This document shows, one piece after another, positions 43,137 through 52,794 of a DNA stretch of 64,000 bases; positions within the stretch are counted from its first letter, which is position 1, and every line of letters begins with the position of its first letter. The stretch covers positions 35,981 through 99,980 of the forward strand of contig NZ_JAUSKL010000021.1 of the NCBI RefSeq assembly GCF_030646925.1. Reading direction: 5' to 3'. Both the position numbers and the translations under genes were made by a program. The stretch comes from Candidatus Binatus sp. (GTDB taxonomy: Bacteria > Desulfobacterota > Binatia > Binatales > Binataceae). The notes below the pieces were generated by a model. It was given only the letters and a program-made list of their open reading frames with translations. It did no database searches and had not been told where the DNA came from.

Positions 43137-44942
43137 ATGGGACTGCTTTATCCGGGCGCGCTGGTATTTCTCGCGCTGGTGCCGGCGCTGATTCTCGCGT
43201 ACCTCGCCAAGGAGCGGCCGTCGCGCGTGACCGTATCGAGTGTGCTCGCGTTTCGTGCATTGCGCGGCTTTCGCCGCGAGCGCTTCGGTGGATGGCCGCG
43301 GCTCGACTGGATGTTCTTCGTCGAGGCTTTCATCCTGATGCTCGCGGTGCTCGCGCTCGCGGGTCCGTTCGTGTGGCATCGGAGCAATCCAATCGCGATC
43401 GTAATCGACAACTCGGCGGCGATGCAGGCGATGACGCCGGCCGGCCGGACTCGCTTCTACATCGCGCGCGAAAAACTCTACCAGGCGCTCGCGGCTGAAG
43501 ATGGCGGCGGCGAAATTTCAATCTACGTCACCGCGCCGCAGCCGCGGCGAATCGCGCCCGCTTACAAATCGCTGCTTGAAGCGAAGCGCGCGCTCACGCG
43601 GATCAAGCCGGTGGACTCACCCAACGATCAGACCACGCTCGCGAGTTTTCTCGCGAACCTCGCGGCGGAATCGCACGTGTCCAAAGTTATCTTCGCCGGC
43701 GCCAACGCGCTCGAAGCCCCTGTGCCGCCGCGAATCCACGCGATCGCGGTGGGCGACGCGGTGGCGAATCTCGCGATCGGATCGTTTACGCTGCGGCGCG
43801 AAGCGCTTGGCGCAGAAGCACTTCATGCGAGTCTCACGGCGGCGAATTTCGGTCCCGAGACGCGCCACCTCGAAATTGTGCTGAATGGGGACGGCAAGGA
43901 AATCGCGCGCGCGAAAGAAACGCTCGGTGCGCGCGAAACCGGGATGCTCGAGTTTCAGAGTCTGCCGCCGGCTAGGGTATACGAAGCCCATCTCATGCCA
44001 GCCGACGCGCTGCCACTCGACAACGTCGCATACGCCGTCGGCGGATCGATCAAGGCAGTTTCGATTCTGTTCATCAGTCCGACCCCGGCCGACGCGAACG
44101 GATTGAATTCGATTCCCGGAGTCGCGGCCACCGCGCGCACGCCCGACGCGTACATCCCCGACGATCTGGCGACGGTCGATCTGGCAATTTTCGAATACGC
44201 CACGCCCAAGGAATTGCCCGCAGTCAACGCGATGATCGTGATGCCGCCGCCTGGCGACCCGATCTTCGGACTCGCGGTAACGCCGGCCGCGCAAGTGGCG
44301 ATCGCAGGATGGGGCAAGACCGGCCCGCTGACGGATTCGGTGAACTTCCGGCTCTTAAGTCTCCGCGGCGGCGAATATTTCGGGGCGCATCCGTGGATGA
44401 GCGGAGTGATCGCGGGCGACGGCGGCGCCTTGATGCTGAAGGGTGAGCGCGGCGGGCACCGCTTCGTCGCGACCGGCTTCAATCCGTTCCCGTATCTCGG
44501 CAAGCGCAACCTGCCGATGTCGATCCTGACGCTCAATGCGATCGGCTACCTCGCGGGCCTCGGCGGCAGCAGCGTCGAGAATCGCACCGGACAGCCGTGG
44601 CTGGTTCCGGCCGGCGTCGAGCAAGTGATTTTGCCATCGGGAAAAAAAGTTGCGGCCAAGCCGGGCACGCTCTTCACCGAAGTTTCGGAGCAGGGTGTGT
44701 ACGAGATGATCGGGCCGGGCGCGGCCAAAACTCCGCGCGCGGTTAACCTCGACGATCTCGCCGTGTCCGATCTCGCCAGCACGCCTGCGCTGAAAGTCGA
44801 ATCGGCGAGCGCGTCATCATCGCCGGCGCCGGTGATGGAAAAATCTCCGCTGACCGGATACGTGCTGGCGGCGATAATCGCGCTGGCCGCTCTGGAAGCC
44901 ATCGTCGTGTATCGGCGGCGGCGCCGGATGCTGGAGGCATAG
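43137..44942 (+). CDS. BatA-like membrane protein with a degenerate VWA domain
   Basis: The 601-residue product has two N-terminal helices (LVFLALVPALILAYLA; MFFVEAFILMLAVLALAGPF), the aerotolerance/BatA N-terminal layout, and a VWA-like domain whose metal motif is IVIDNSAAM instead of D-x-S-x-S; the third position is Ala, so metal binding is doubtful. A C-terminal helix (LTGYVLAAIIALAALEAIVVY) anchors it again. A large periplasmic part lies between. It is co-transcribed with DUF58 and the next VWA gene, whose start is three bases after its stop. Confidence 0.85.
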   Translation: MGLLYPGALVFLALVPALILAYLAKERPSRVTVSSVLAFRALRGFRRERFGGWPRLDWMFFVEAFILMLAVLALAGPFVWHRSNPIAIVIDNSAAMQAMTPAGRTRFYIAREKLYQALAAEDGGGEISIYVTAPQPRRIAPAYKSLLEAKRALTRIKPVDSPNDQTTLASFLANLAAESHVSKVIFAGANALEAPVPPRIHAIAVGDAVANLAIGSFTLRREALGAEALHASLTAANFGPETRHLEIVLNGDGKEIARAKETLGARETGMLEFQSLPPARVYEAHLMPADALPLDNVAYAVGGSIKAVSILFISPTPADANGLNSIPGVAATARTPDAYIPDDLATVDLAIFEYATPKELPAVNAMIVMPPPGDPIFGLAVTPAAQVAIAGWGKTGPLTDSVNFRLLSLRGGEYFGAHPWMSGVIAGDGGALMLKGERGGHRFVATGFNPFPYLGKRNLPMSILTLNAIGYLAGLGGSSVENRTGQPWLVPAGVEQVILPSGKKVAAKPGTLFTEVSEQGVYEMIGPGAAKTPRAVNLDDLAVSDLASTPALKVESASASSSPAPVMEKSPLTGYVLAAIIALAALEAIVVYRRRRRMLEA

Positions 44943-44945
44943 CAG

Positions 44946-47522
44946 TTGACGCCGGCCTGGCTACCGCACGATCTCACGCTCGCGCATCCGCAGGCGCTGT
45001 ACCTGCTGGCGCTGCCGGCGATCGTGCTCGCGTGGGGGCTTGTCAACGCGCGCGAGCTTCGGCGCATCTTCGCACCGCTGATTCGCGCGATCGTCCTCGC
45101 GCTCTTCGTGCTCGCGTTCGCGAGTCCCGAACGCGTGACGCGGAGCGAGGGCGCGGCGCGGCCGGCGGTGGTCGATGCGAGCGCGAGTATCACGCCGGCG
45201 ATGCGCGCGTGGACGGTCACGCTGCTGCGCGACCAGCTTGGACTTCGCGGCGGCGATCCCGCCTTCATGTTTGCCAACACCGTCGCGCACGATTCGATAT
45301 CGTCGGTCGAGAACGCATTGGTGCGCGGCGCGGGATGCAATGCGTGCGAGCCCACCGCGACCAATCTCGAGACCGCGCTCTATCGCCTCGCGTCGGACCC
45401 CGACGCGCACGGCGGGCCGGCCGTGCTGGTGACCGACGGATGGCAAAATCGTGGCGATGCAGAGCGCGCGATCAGCGCGATTCTGTCTGCCGAAATCCGC
45501 CTCGACATCTTCACGCCGCCTGGCGCGCGCTCGATTCCCAACGTCGTGATGACCGAGCTTGCGTTGCCGCCCGCGCTCGAAAAAGCCGAGCCGTTCGAGT
45601 TGGGCGTGACGATGGAGAATCTCAACGACGCGCCGGTGACCGGAAAGGTGACGATCTCTCGCGACGGCGCGCCGATCGCCGAGCGCAAGGTGACCCTGCA
45701 TCCGGGCTCGGAGCGGCTTGATTTTCCGGTGCGGACCGAAACCGCCGGCCTCGCTTCCTACAGCGCCGCGTTCAAGCCCGACAACGCAGCTTTCGACGCG
45801 TACTTTCAGGACGACTCGCTGAAGGGATGGGTGGGCGTGGGCGCGCGCCGCAAAATCCTGATTCTCACCGGTAGCGCGAAGGACGCGAATTATCTGAGCA
45901 CGGTGGTGCAACGCAGCGGACTCGAGCCGACGATCGTACCGCTCGCGAGCGGGGAGTGGAACGGCAGTCTCGCGGGCTACGATGCGATCCTGATCAACAA
46001 TGTGCCGAGCGAACGAATCGCGCCGGCCGCACAGAACGCGCTCGCGGCGTACGTCGATCGCGGCGGTTCGCTCGCGATGATCGGCGGCGATTCGAGTTTT
46101 GGCCTCGGCGGATACGCGACCAGCCCGCTCGCCGCGGTGATGCCGGTCACGATGAAACCACCGCAGCATAAGGAAAAAGAGCGCGCTTTGATTTTGCTGA
46201 TCGACAAATCGGGCTCGATGGGCCGCAACGACAAATTGACCTACGCGAAAGCCGCCGCGCTCACCGTCACCAAATCGATCAAGGACTCGGATTTGATCGG
46301 CGTGATCGGCTTCGATTCGCAGCCGTTCGTCGTGGTGCCATTGCAATCGATGGGGAAAAATCGCGCCGTCTTCGACCAGATGGTCAGCCGGCTTTCGGCG
46401 CACGGCACCACTTTTCTGATTCCGGCGCTGCGCGAGACCGAGCGCACGCTCGGCGGCAGCGGCGCGCAATCCAAGCACGTCGTGATCCTCACCGACGGCG
46501 AGACCGGCGGCACGGCCGAGATGTACTACGACCTGGTTTCGCGGATGCATCACGATTTGGGCGCAACGATTTCGACCGTCGCGGTCGGGCGCGAAGCCAA
46601 CGTCGATTTGCTGCAATCGATCGCCAAGTACGGCGGCGGCGCATACTACCAGACCGACAGTCCGAAGAATCTGCCGCAGTTGTTCGTCCAGGATTTTCGC
46701 GCGCACGGCGGCGAGGTCACCATGGTCGAAAAGGAATTCACGCCGCGCACCGAGAAGCCCGATCCAATCCTGAAGGACCTCGCGGGACAGCAGATGCCGC
46801 CGCTGAAGGGCTACGTCTCGACCGAGATCAAGCCGCGCGCCACGATGAGCATGTTCGTCGATCGCGCGGGCACGCAGGAGCCGCTGATCGCAAGCTGGAA
46901 ATACGGCGCGGGCAAAGCGCTCGCGGTCACTACCGACGCGAGCGGGCGATGGTCGGGGACGTGGGTGAGCGGCAACGTTTTTCAGCCGGTGTGGAACCGC
47001 CTGCTGGGATGGATGACGCCGCAGACCGTCGCCGAGCCCAAAATCGACGTCGCGCTCGGCTACCAGGCCGGTCGCATCAACATCAAGCTGACTGACTACG
47101 GCGCCGAGGCCGCCAGCGCGTCGCATCTGGCGACGGTGCTCGTGATTCGGCCGGACAACAGCAAATCGGAATCCGCGCTGACCGAACAGGTGCCGGGCGA
47201 ATTTGCCGGATCGATCGACGCGCCGATGCCCGGCAATTACTATTTCGAAGTTCGCTCGCCGATCGGCAAGGACAAGAAATTTCCGCCGCTTGCCTACACC
47301 GTGAGTCCGGCGGTGAATGCGGAATTGCCGCGGCCGGAGCCGAACTACGGACTGCTCGAGCATCTGGCGTCGGCGACCGGCGGACGGCTGAATCCAACTG
47401 CGGCGGAAGTCGCGATGGCGCGCCCCACGGTCGAGCGCCGCGAATCGGTGAATCGATTTTTGATCATCGCGGCGATGATCCTGCTGATCGGCGAAGCGCT
47501 GGTCAGACGCCTCACCGCGTGA
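44946..47522 (+). CDS. Large VWA-domain membrane protein with a glutamine-amidotransferase-like domain
   Basis: The 858-residue product starts at TTG. N-terminal helices (ALYLLALPAIVLAWGL; LIRAIVLALFVLAFA) are followed by a degenerate first VWA region, then a GATase1-like fold (ARRKILILTGSAKDANYLST; YVDRGGSLAMIGGDSSFGLG) and a complete VWA domain with LILLIDKSGSMG (MIDAS). A C-terminal helix (FLIIAAMILLIGEALVRRL) closes it. Such proteins pair with BatA-like partners and MoxR. It should be periplasmic, held by helices at both ends. Confidence 0.9.
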   Translation: MTPAWLPHDLTLAHPQALYLLALPAIVLAWGLVNARELRRIFAPLIRAIVLALFVLAFASPERVTRSEGAARPAVVDASASITPAMRAWTVTLLRDQLGLRGGDPAFMFANTVAHDSISSVENALVRGAGCNACEPTATNLETALYRLASDPDAHGGPAVLVTDGWQNRGDAERAISAILSAEIRLDIFTPPGARSIPNVVMTELALPPALEKAEPFELGVTMENLNDAPVTGKVTISRDGAPIAERKVTLHPGSERLDFPVRTETAGLASYSAAFKPDNAAFDAYFQDDSLKGWVGVGARRKILILTGSAKDANYLSTVVQRSGLEPTIVPLASGEWNGSLAGYDAILINNVPSERIAPAAQNALAAYVDRGGSLAMIGGDSSFGLGGYATSPLAAVMPVTMKPPQHKEKERALILLIDKSGSMGRNDKLTYAKAAALTVTKSIKDSDLIGVIGFDSQPFVVVPLQSMGKNRAVFDQMVSRLSAHGTTFLIPALRETERTLGGSGAQSKHVVILTDGETGGTAEMYYDLVSRMHHDLGATISTVAVGREANVDLLQSIAKYGGGAYYQTDSPKNLPQLFVQDFRAHGGEVTMVEKEFTPRTEKPDPILKDLAGQQMPPLKGYVSTEIKPRATMSMFVDRAGTQEPLIASWKYGAGKALAVTTDASGRWSGTWVSGNVFQPVWNRLLGWMTPQTVAEPKIDVALGYQAGRINIKLTDYGAEAASASHLATVLVIRPDNSKSESALTEQVPGEFAGSIDAPMPGNYYFEVRSPIGKDKKFPPLAYTVSPAVNAELPRPEPNYGLLEHLASATGGRLNPTAAEVAMARPTVERRESVNRFLIIAAMILLIGEALVRRLTA

Positions 47523-47543
47523 GTATCGATGTGGCTATAGGCA

Positions 47544-48104
47544 ATGAGTAAGGCGCCGGTTCATCCCAATCATCGCTTGCAGCGCGACTATCCGGCCAAG
47601 GTGCGCTTTTGCCCGCTCTGCGGCGGATCGATGGCGCCGCGACTCATCCTGCCCGACAACGTCACGCGCAAAGTCTGCGACGCCTGCGGCTTCGTACATT
47701 TTCCAGGTCCGAAGCTGGTCGCGGGATGCCTGGTGATCGACCACGGCAAAGTTCTCTTGCTGCGGCGCGGCATCGAACCGGCGCGCGGCAAGTGGACCTT
47801 CCCTGGCGGTTACGTCGATTTAGGCGAGAATGCGGCCGACGCGGCGCTTCGCGAGACGCGCGAGGAAGTCGGGATGCGCGTCGAACTCGGGTCCGTGCTC
47901 GGCGTTTTAGGCGACACCGCGAATCCGTCGCTGACGCTGGTCGTTTATCTCGCGCGGCCGCTCGACTACCCTGCGATGACGTCCGAGGAGGCCACCGAAG
48001 TTCAGTTCTTCGCGCCCGACGAAATCCCATGGAGCGAACTGGCCTTCCCGACCACCGTCGATGCGCTCACTGCCTGGATCGCGAACGCGCGCAAGCGGGA
48101 TTAG
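47544..48104 (+). CDS. Nudix hydrolase with N-terminal zinc ribbon
   Basis: The 186-residue protein has a zinc ribbon (RFCPLCGGSM and VCDACGFVHFPGPK), as in NudC-like or ADP-ribose pyrophosphatase families, and a Nudix box GGYVDLGENAADAALRETRE followed by EVGM. The catalytic Glu residues are kept. Cytoplasmic. It follows the VWA operon by 21 bases, but it is probably a functionally separate gene. Confidence 0.9.
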   Translation: MSKAPVHPNHRLQRDYPAKVRFCPLCGGSMAPRLILPDNVTRKVCDACGFVHFPGPKLVAGCLVIDHGKVLLLRRGIEPARGKWTFPGGYVDLGENAADAALRETREEVGMRVELGSVLGVLGDTANPSLTLVVYLARPLDYPAMTSEEATEVQFFAPDEIPWSELAFPTTVDALTAWIANARKRD

Positions 48105-48299
48105 CTGCGGGACGAACACAGGATTGTGGTCTTCGCGGCGCCCAGGCCGAGGACCCTATTTCACCGAAGACGCCACTCAACTAAGACGACCGCGCAAGCC
48201 GCTCTAAGGCCGGCGGGATTAGATCCATTGCCAGAGAACTTCGATGCGTCGATGCGGCTCGGTTGACCGCATCGGCATATCGGACTTAAAGTGCGCATC

Positions 48300-49706
48300 A
48301 TGGCTGGAATTGTCTCTTACGGTACCTACATTCCGTATCGGCGGTTGAAGCGCTCGGCGATCGCGCAAGTCCTCGGCACGGCTGCTGGCAAAGGGGAGCG
48401 CGCAATCGCGAGCTTCGACGAAGATAGCGTCTCGATGGCGGTCGAGGCGGCGCGCGATGCGCTCAAGGCGGCGCCGGGCGGCAACGTCGAGGCGCTGTTC
48501 TTTGCGACTTCGACGCCGCCGTATGCGGAAAAACTCAACGCTGCGATTATCGGCGCCGCGACCCGGCTGCCCGGTGAGATTCGCGCCTCGGATTCGACCG
48601 GCTCGGTGCGCGCAGGAATCTCCGCGCTGATGCAAGGCGCCGACGCGGTCAGTGGCGGCGCCAAGCGCGTGCTGGTCACGATGGGCGATTGCCGGCTCGC
48701 CGCGCCCGAAGGCAAAGCCGAGCAAACCACTGGCGACGGGGCCGCGGCCTTCGTGCTCGGCAACGATAACTTGCTCGCGGAAATCGTCGCGAGCACCTCG
48801 CTCACCCGCGAATTCCTGGATTCGTGGCGGGCGCCGGGCGAACGCTTCTCGCATTCGTGGGAGGAGCGATTCGCGCTGACGCAGGCCTACTCGCCGCTGC
48901 TCAGCAACGTGATCAAGAATATCCTCGAGAAGGCGAAGGTCGCCGCCGGCGATATCGCGAAAATTATCCTCGATGCTCCCAATCCGCGTGCGGCTGATGA
49001 AATCTCGCGCGCGCTCAAACTCGATCCCGCCAGGTTTGCCGATTCGTTGGCGTTGACCGTCGGACAGACCGGCGCGGCTCATCCGGGACTGATGCTTGCG
49101 AGCGTGCTGCCACTGGCCAAGGCCGGCGACTTGATCCTGGTTGCGACGGTGGCCGACGGCGCCGACGCGATCCTGCTGCGGGTGACGCCCGCGGCGGCGA
49201 GCTTCAAGCCGGTCCATTCAGTGGGCCGCATGATCGAATCGAAGGGCGATGTGACTTACGCCGCCTACCTGAAGTGGCGTGAGATTCTGCCGACCGAACC
49301 GCCGCGGCGGCCCGATCCCGACCGTCCCGCGGGACCGCCGATGATGCGCTCGGAGAAATGGAAGTTTGGATTTATCGGCTCGCGATGCACCGCTTGCGGG
49401 ACGCCCCAATTGCCGCCGCAACTGGTCTGCGTGAAATGCCAGTCGCGCAAGATGGAGCCGTATGCGTTCGCCGATCGGACCGGCAAAATCGCCACCTACG
49501 CGATCGATCGGCTCGCCTATTCTCTCAACCCGCCGACTGTTAACGTGGTGATAGACTTTGACGGCGGTGGCCGCTTTCTGTGCGAGATGACCGACTGCGA
49601 GCCGGATAAGGTCGCAATCGGCGATCGGGTCGAAATGACTTTTCGCCGGCTCTTTACTGCCGACGGCGTTAACAACTATTTCTGGAAGGCACGCCCTACG
49701 CGTTAG
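48300..49706 (+). CDS. HMG-CoA synthase/KAS III-like protein fused to an OB-fold zinc ribbon, lacking the active-site Cys
   Basis: The 468-residue protein has a thiolase-fold N-terminal part (VSYGTYIPYRRLKRSAIAQ, ALFFATSTPPYAEK) and a C-terminal DUF35 domain with CTACGTPQLPPQLVCVKC and an OB fold. At the expected nucleophile the sequence is ASDSTGSVRAGISALMQGAD: Ser stands where Cys belongs. It may therefore only bind or present acyl-CoA rather than condense it. The ATG at 48300 is preferred to the GTG at 48291. It is co-directional with the thiolase 34 bases downstream; such DUF35/thiolase pairs work as complexes. Confidence 0.85.
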   Translation: MAGIVSYGTYIPYRRLKRSAIAQVLGTAAGKGERAIASFDEDSVSMAVEAARDALKAAPGGNVEALFFATSTPPYAEKLNAAIIGAATRLPGEIRASDSTGSVRAGISALMQGADAVSGGAKRVLVTMGDCRLAAPEGKAEQTTGDGAAAFVLGNDNLLAEIVASTSLTREFLDSWRAPGERFSHSWEERFALTQAYSPLLSNVIKNILEKAKVAAGDIAKIILDAPNPRAADEISRALKLDPARFADSLALTVGQTGAAHPGLMLASVLPLAKAGDLILVATVADGADAILLRVTPAAASFKPVHSVGRMIESKGDVTYAAYLKWREILPTEPPRRPDPDRPAGPPMMRSEKWKFGFIGSRCTACGTPQLPPQLVCVKCQSRKMEPYAFADRTGKIATYAIDRLAYSLNPPTVNVVIDFDGGGRFLCEMTDCEPDKVAIGDRVEMTFRRLFTADGVNNYFWKARPTR

Positions 49707-49740
49707 GCCCCAGCAGGCTAAGGATCCAGGAGGATCGTTC

Positions 49741-50925
49741 ATGGCAAGCAGAGGAATTAAAGACCGCGTCGCGATTATCGGAATGGGATGCACCAAGTTC
49801 GGTGAGCATTGGGACAAGGGCACCGAAGATTTGCTGGTCGATGCCGCCTACCAGGCGTACGAGTCGGCCGGACTCGAGCCGAAGGACGTGGATGCGTACT
49901 GGCTCGGCACGATGGCGTCGGGCGTCTCGGGGCTCACGCTATCCGAGCCGCTCAAAATTCAGTACAAGCCGGTGACGCGCGTCGAGAATATGTGCGCGAC
50001 CGGTTCGGAGGCATTGCGGCAGGCCTGCTATGCAGTCGCGTCGGGCGCGTTCGATATCGCGATGGCGATCGGAGTCGAGAAGCTCAAGGACTCGGGCTAC
50101 TCCGGCCTGGTGTCGAACGCTCCGCCCAACGACGGCACGCACGGCACGATGACTGCGCCGGCCTCGTTCTCCTTGCTCGCGCCGGCGTACTTCAAGAAGT
50201 ACGGCCTCGACGCCGACAAGGGCAAGGAAGTGCTCTCGCGCATCGCGTGGAAGAATCACAAGAACGGCGCGAAAAATCCCAAGGCTCAGTTCCAGAAAGA
50301 AGTCTCGATGGAGACGATCCGCAACTCGCCCAAAATCGCGGACCCACTCGGAATCATGGATTGCTCGGGCGTCTCGGACGGCTCGGCGGCGGCGATCGTA
50401 GTGCGGGCCGAGGATGCGCACAAATACTGCAAGAATCCCATCTACATCAAGGCGCTGTCGTTCATCGCAGGACCGGCGGAAGGGCCGCTGTCGCAGGAAT
50501 ACGATTTCACCACTTTCCCCGAAGTCGTCGCGACCGCCAGGGATGCCTACGCGCAGGCCGGCATCACCAATCCTCGCCAGCAGCTCAGCATGGCCGAAGT
50601 GCATGATTGCTTTACGCCGACCGAGCTGGTGCTGTGCGAGGATCTCGGCTTCAGTCCGCGCGGCACGGCATGGCAGGACGTGATGGAAGGCTTCTTCGAT
50701 CTCGAGGGCAAACTGCCGGTCAATCCGGATGGCGGGCTCAAGTCGTTCGGGCATCCGATCGGCGCGTCGGGACTGCGCATGATGTACGAGATGTGGCTGC
50801 AGTTTCGCGGCGAGGCCGGTCCGCGGCAACTCAACAATCCCAAACTCGGACTGACGCACAATCTCGGCGGCGCGCCGGGTCGATGCGTCAGCTTCGTCTC
50901 GGTGGTAGGGAACCAGATCGGTTGA
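49741..50925 (+). CDS. Thiolase family protein (SCP2/acetyl-CoA acetyltransferase-like)
   Basis: The 394-residue protein has the thiolase nucleophile region VENMCATGSEALRQACYAVA (Cys in MCATGS), the EVHDCFTPTEL region with its His, and the C-terminal KSFGHPIGASGLRMMYEMW, and ends with a GG motif (LGGAPGRCVSFVSV) as in SCP2-type thiolases. AGGAGGATC precedes the ATG. With its neighbour it probably forms a DUF35-thiolase complex that cleaves or forms a beta-keto bond of an unusual acyl-CoA. A terminator follows. Confidence 0.92.
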   Translation: MASRGIKDRVAIIGMGCTKFGEHWDKGTEDLLVDAAYQAYESAGLEPKDVDAYWLGTMASGVSGLTLSEPLKIQYKPVTRVENMCATGSEALRQACYAVASGAFDIAMAIGVEKLKDSGYSGLVSNAPPNDGTHGTMTAPASFSLLAPAYFKKYGLDADKGKEVLSRIAWKNHKNGAKNPKAQFQKEVSMETIRNSPKIADPLGIMDCSGVSDGSAAAIVVRAEDAHKYCKNPIYIKALSFIAGPAEGPLSQEYDFTTFPEVVATARDAYAQAGITNPRQQLSMAEVHDCFTPTELVLCEDLGFSPRGTAWQDVMEGFFDLEGKLPVNPDGGLKSFGHPIGASGLRMMYEMWLQFRGEAGPRQLNNPKLGLTHNLGGAPGRCVSFVSVVGNQIG

Positions 50926-50981
50926 ACGGGTTGTCATTCTGAGCGAAGCGAAGAATCCCGATCTTTGCTGAAATTATAGTA

Positions 50982-51014
50982 CGGTCGGCATCGCAAGATG
51001 CCGGCCGTTTTTTT
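50982..51014 (+). terminator. Intrinsic terminator after the thiolase gene
   Basis: An 11-bp stem (CGGTCGGCATC / GATGCCGGCCG with one G-T pair) closed by a GCAA tetraloop is followed by seven T. It lies 57 bases after the thiolase stop and should end the 48300-50925 transcript. Confidence 0.88.
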
Positions 51015-51020
51015 CCTATC

Positions 51021-51083
51021 CCTCGCCCGTTCCTTTACGGGAGAGGAGGCCGAGTCGCCCCAGCGACGAGGTAGGTGAGGGTG
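51021..51083. repeat. Palindromic intergenic repeat, copy 1 (divergent)
   Basis: CCTCGCCCGTTCCTTTACGG followed by GAGAGGAGGC and, after a changed middle, GAGGTAGGTGAGGGTG. The second hairpin of the other copies is replaced here. A partial fourth copy ends near 51141. Confidence 0.7.
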
Positions 51084-51323
51084 CCGGATCGCCCGCTACT
51101 TCGCGTCCCTCCGTTCCGAGCGATGAGGCAGGTGAGGGTGCAGCCGCTTCATCGAACTCTTCTCCGTCATTTCGAGCGCAGGATGCCCGCAATAGATTCC
51201 GGAAAGCAATCCGGAGCGAAAGATGACAGCGGAGATCCTTCGTCTGACTGCAATTAAATAGCGAGCATCGCGAAGCGCTGCTAGCATCGAGCGATACTCA
51301 CGAAGCCGCAAGGGGGAATAGCT

Positions 51324-52748
51324 GTGTCGATTATTCTTCGCGCCTGGATTCTCGTTGTCTGCCTTCTCGCAACGCTGTCATCGAAAGCAATGTCAGAGGA
51401 CCTGCCCGCTACTTACGCGCTCAACAGTAGCACCTTGGCAGCGCTCGATGCGGTTACCGTGCCCGCTGCAGTCAAACCCGACTGCTCAGTCGGCAGAATC
51501 CATTTCATTCCCAACTCGTACAAGTTCTGGAGCAATCCGAAGCGCGCCACGACTTACTTGACCGCAGGATGCACTGGGACGAACTGCTCATGCACTCCCG
51601 GTGCAGCCAATTGCGTTCCGATCCCAGCCTATGGAGACATCCTGGTGGAGCCTACGAACTTCGTCTGGTGCAAAGGAGGACCGTATGCGCTCTGCTATTA
51701 CTCAGGTCCCAGCACCGGCTCCGAGGACTTATCCTGTACGCTCACCCCCGACGGTCGCTATGCTAACTGCAACTGCTTCGAGGTCCCATGGGGCGCCTAC
51801 TTTGTAGATATCAACGCGATCCTCAATTACAAGGTGTACAAGGCCACGGTTAAGACCTGCGGCGCTGACGGGAGTGGATGCTCCGGCGCGGCGAACGTCA
51901 ACAAGGCGCCTGTCTGCCAGGCGATCAATCAAAAGAAGCTGATTCCCGGCGCCGACTTGATCTCGACCTTCAGCCTCGACTGCGTACCTTCAAATGGGCT
52001 CGGCCTGACGAATTGCGGGCAGGCTCCTTACGCCGGCTGCATGACCGCGCCGTGCAAGAAGACCGGCGCCAAAGGTATCGTGCAATGCTCCTGTCCGGTT
52101 TACGACGGCCTTTATCAGGTAGGCACGACTCTCGACGATCCTGCTACTGAATGCACTCTCGGCGGCGACCTGGTATGGTCCGCAGCCTTTAATCCAGATG
52201 GAGCTACTACCCCGCCTTTGACGGCTTGCATTCCTGACGCGCCAGGCGCCAACGGGTGTCCGCTATTCAATGACACGATGACAGTGCCGGCCGGCACGGA
52301 TTGTAAGGCGATCTGCGACGCTTATAGCTGCAAAGGCAAAGGCGGGATCGAATCGGCCTACACTTGCGACGCCACTCTATGCACCGGCCAATGCAACGAC
52401 CGCAATCTTACTTCGGTAGCCTGCTCTGGCCTGACTAGCTGCCCGGCCAAAGGTATCTTGGCGATAGCTAAGCTGGAAGCTGCCGTCGGATGCAGTTGCT
52501 GCGCGAGTCAGCTATGTGGATGTGCGCCGAATGACAAGACCAACACAGCTATCTTCGACCTGAATGCGCGCCAGCGCACTGTAGGTATCACGCCCCAGTG
52601 CGACGTGAACGACACCCTTTGCGGAAAGAAAGGTGCCGCTCCGATGACTACCTCTTCGATGACGACCGCGTCGGAGGCCCGAGCCGTTTCCGTCCCGAGT
52701 CAACGATCCAATGGCGCGCCTATTTTGCTTCATCCTGAGAGTCTGTGA
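51324..52748 (+). CDS. Large Cys-rich secreted protein
   Basis: The 474-residue product starts at GTG, with a signal peptide (ILRAWILVVCLLATLSSKAM). The mature part has more than 40 Cys in small clusters: TNCSCTPGAANC, RYANCNCFEVPWG, IVQCSCPVYDGLYQVG and GCSCCASQLCGCAPN. The segment INQKKLIPGADLISTFSLDC and YAGCMTAPCKKTGAKG have counterparts in the protein starting at 63497, so both belong to one family. No known domain is recognised. It is flanked by repeats and is not in an operon. Confidence 0.8.
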   Translation: MSIILRAWILVVCLLATLSSKAMSEDLPATYALNSSTLAALDAVTVPAAVKPDCSVGRIHFIPNSYKFWSNPKRATTYLTAGCTGTNCSCTPGAANCVPIPAYGDILVEPTNFVWCKGGPYALCYYSGPSTGSEDLSCTLTPDGRYANCNCFEVPWGAYFVDINAILNYKVYKATVKTCGADGSGCSGAANVNKAPVCQAINQKKLIPGADLISTFSLDCVPSNGLGLTNCGQAPYAGCMTAPCKKTGAKGIVQCSCPVYDGLYQVGTTLDDPATECTLGGDLVWSAAFNPDGATTPPLTACIPDAPGANGCPLFNDTMTVPAGTDCKAICDAYSCKGKGGIESAYTCDATLCTGQCNDRNLTSVACSGLTSCPAKGILAIAKLEAAVGCSCCASQLCGCAPNDKTNTAIFDLNARQRTVGITPQCDVNDTLCGKKGAAPMTTSSMTTASEARAVSVPSQRSNGAPILLHPESL

Positions 52749-52789
52749 ATTTTTGTAGGCGAGCGCTCTCACTCATCTACGAAAAATTC
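52747..52789 (+). terminator. AT-rich hairpin at the end of the Cys-rich gene
   Basis: GAATTTTTGTAG (52747-52758) pairs with CTACGAAAAATTC (52777-52789) with one bulged base. The stem overlaps the stop codon of the Cys-rich gene. It lacks a T-tract but may work as a terminator or protect the mRNA 3' end. Confidence 0.45.
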
Positions 52790-52794
52790 AAAAA

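Noticed and set aside
44961..47363. An 800-residue open frame on the minus strand
   Set aside because: It lies entirely opposite the VWA gene, is Arg/His-rich and has no recognisable domain; it is an antisense effect of high-GC codon usage.
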